From assembly GCA_946623295.1 (NCBI GenBank), contig CAMOQY010000090.1, forward strand, positions 1 to 6,129: a DNA stretch of 6,129 bases, in the 5' to 3' direction. Shown one piece after another: positions 5,829 to 6,129 of the stretch. Both the position numbers and the translations under genes were made by a program. The notes under the pieces were generated by a model. That model made no database searches. It was not told where the DNA came from and was given only the letters and a program-made list of their open reading frames with translations. Source of the DNA: an uncultured Lachnospiraceae bacterium. Its GTDB lineage: Bacteria; Bacillota; Clostridia; Lachnospirales; Lachnospiraceae. How positions within the stretch are numbered: the stretch's first letter is position 1; each line of letters begins with the position of its first letter.

Positions 5829-6129
5829 TCACATGCAGGTAAGAATCAAAGTCTCTTTGATCAGCTCTGCTCTCTTCTCGTCCGCGCAGGGCTTAAGTCC
5901 GTTCACTGCCTTAAGGAAGCTGTCAAAGTCCTCGTAGATCTTGAACGAGGTCGTTACGCCGCGTTTTTTAAGCAGGTCGGTTATATGGGCCTCAGGGCGG
6001 AAGCGCTCCTTCAGTTTGGCGGGGGCGTACGCGGCGATCCCCGAGGCGTAGATTATGGCAAAGGCAAAAAAGTGTCGCTTGCCGTCGCCGTCCACGACCA
6101 CCAGATCCGAAAGGAGCATGCCGGGCTCT
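5829..6129 (-). CDS. C-terminal part of an unrecognised protein, cut by window edge
   Basis: The reading frame is open from the window edge down to a TGA at 5831 to 5829, giving about 100 residues. I do not recognise the family. A Met codon exists at 6119 to 6117, but the bases before it (AGAGCCCGGC) contain no ribosome binding site and the frame stays open through them, so it is more likely an internal Met of a longer protein. What is visible is a possible beta strand (LLSDLVVVDG), a small-residue-rich segment (FAFAIIYASGIAAYAP) that may be a buried helix, and a mixed-charge helical end rich in Lys and Glu. There is no transmembrane stretch of clear length and no known catalytic motif. It ends one base before the pseudouridine synthase start, so it is the upstream member of the same operon. 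That it is coding is supported by this tight junction and by the strand shared with all its neighbours. Confidence 0.7.
   Translation of the reverse strand, partial: EPGMLLSDLVVVDGDGKRHFFAFAIIYASGIAAYAPAKLKERFRPEAHITDLLKKRGVTTSFKIYEDFDSFLKAVNGLKPCADEKRAELIKETLILTCM

Noticed and set aside
6117..6119. The ATG at 6119 as the true start of the edge gene.
   Set aside because: No ribosome binding site precedes it and the frame stays open to the window edge, so an internal Met is more likely.

Overview
The window carries eight genes, all transcribed on the minus strand, so genes are described from high to low coordinates. It looks like a chromosomal segment of a Clostridia member of the Bacillota, most likely Lachnospiraceae-like. 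The evidence is a Holliday-junction resolvase of the RecU type (a Bacillota protein), strong AGGAGG ribosome binding sites, a split pair of a radical SAM protein and its DUF2344 partner next to an RNase E/G and rplU-rpmA, and a base composition slightly GC-rich by eye. The taxonomic call is inference from protein style, not from a search.

Region 1 (about 6129 down to 673) is one tightly packed unit: the C-terminal part of an unrecognised protein cut by the window edge, an RluA-family pseudouridine synthase, RecU, a radical SAM protein of the TIGR03960 type, a DUF2344/TIGR03936 protein and an RNase E/G. Gaps are 1 or 2 bases, or the genes overlap by 4 to 11 bases, so co-transcription and translational coupling are very likely. 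No internal promoter or terminator was seen.

Region 2 (672 to 538) is the only sizeable intergenic space. It holds a very good sigma-A-type promoter (TTGACA, 18 bases, TGtTATATT) placed just after the RNase E/G stop, and an mRNA leader of about 90 nt with short complementary segments that could fold in two ways. It is a candidate autoregulatory leader for L21.

Region 3 (537 to 1) is rplU (bL21) followed directly by rpmA (bL27, cut by the window edge). The small protease gene (prp/ysxB) that often sits between these two in Bacillota is absent, and L27 also lacks the N-terminal extension that Prp removes. The two absences are consistent with each other.

The common theme is RNA and the ribosome: rRNA/tRNA pseudouridylation, RNA processing, and two large-subunit proteins, with a homologous-recombination nuclease included. 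The least understood part is the radical SAM plus DUF2344 pair, whose substrate is not known to me. Its position between an RNA-modifying enzyme and an RNase/ribosomal protein block makes a role in ribosome or RNA maturation a reasonable but unproven guess. I see no mobile element, CRISPR array, tRNA or rRNA gene.
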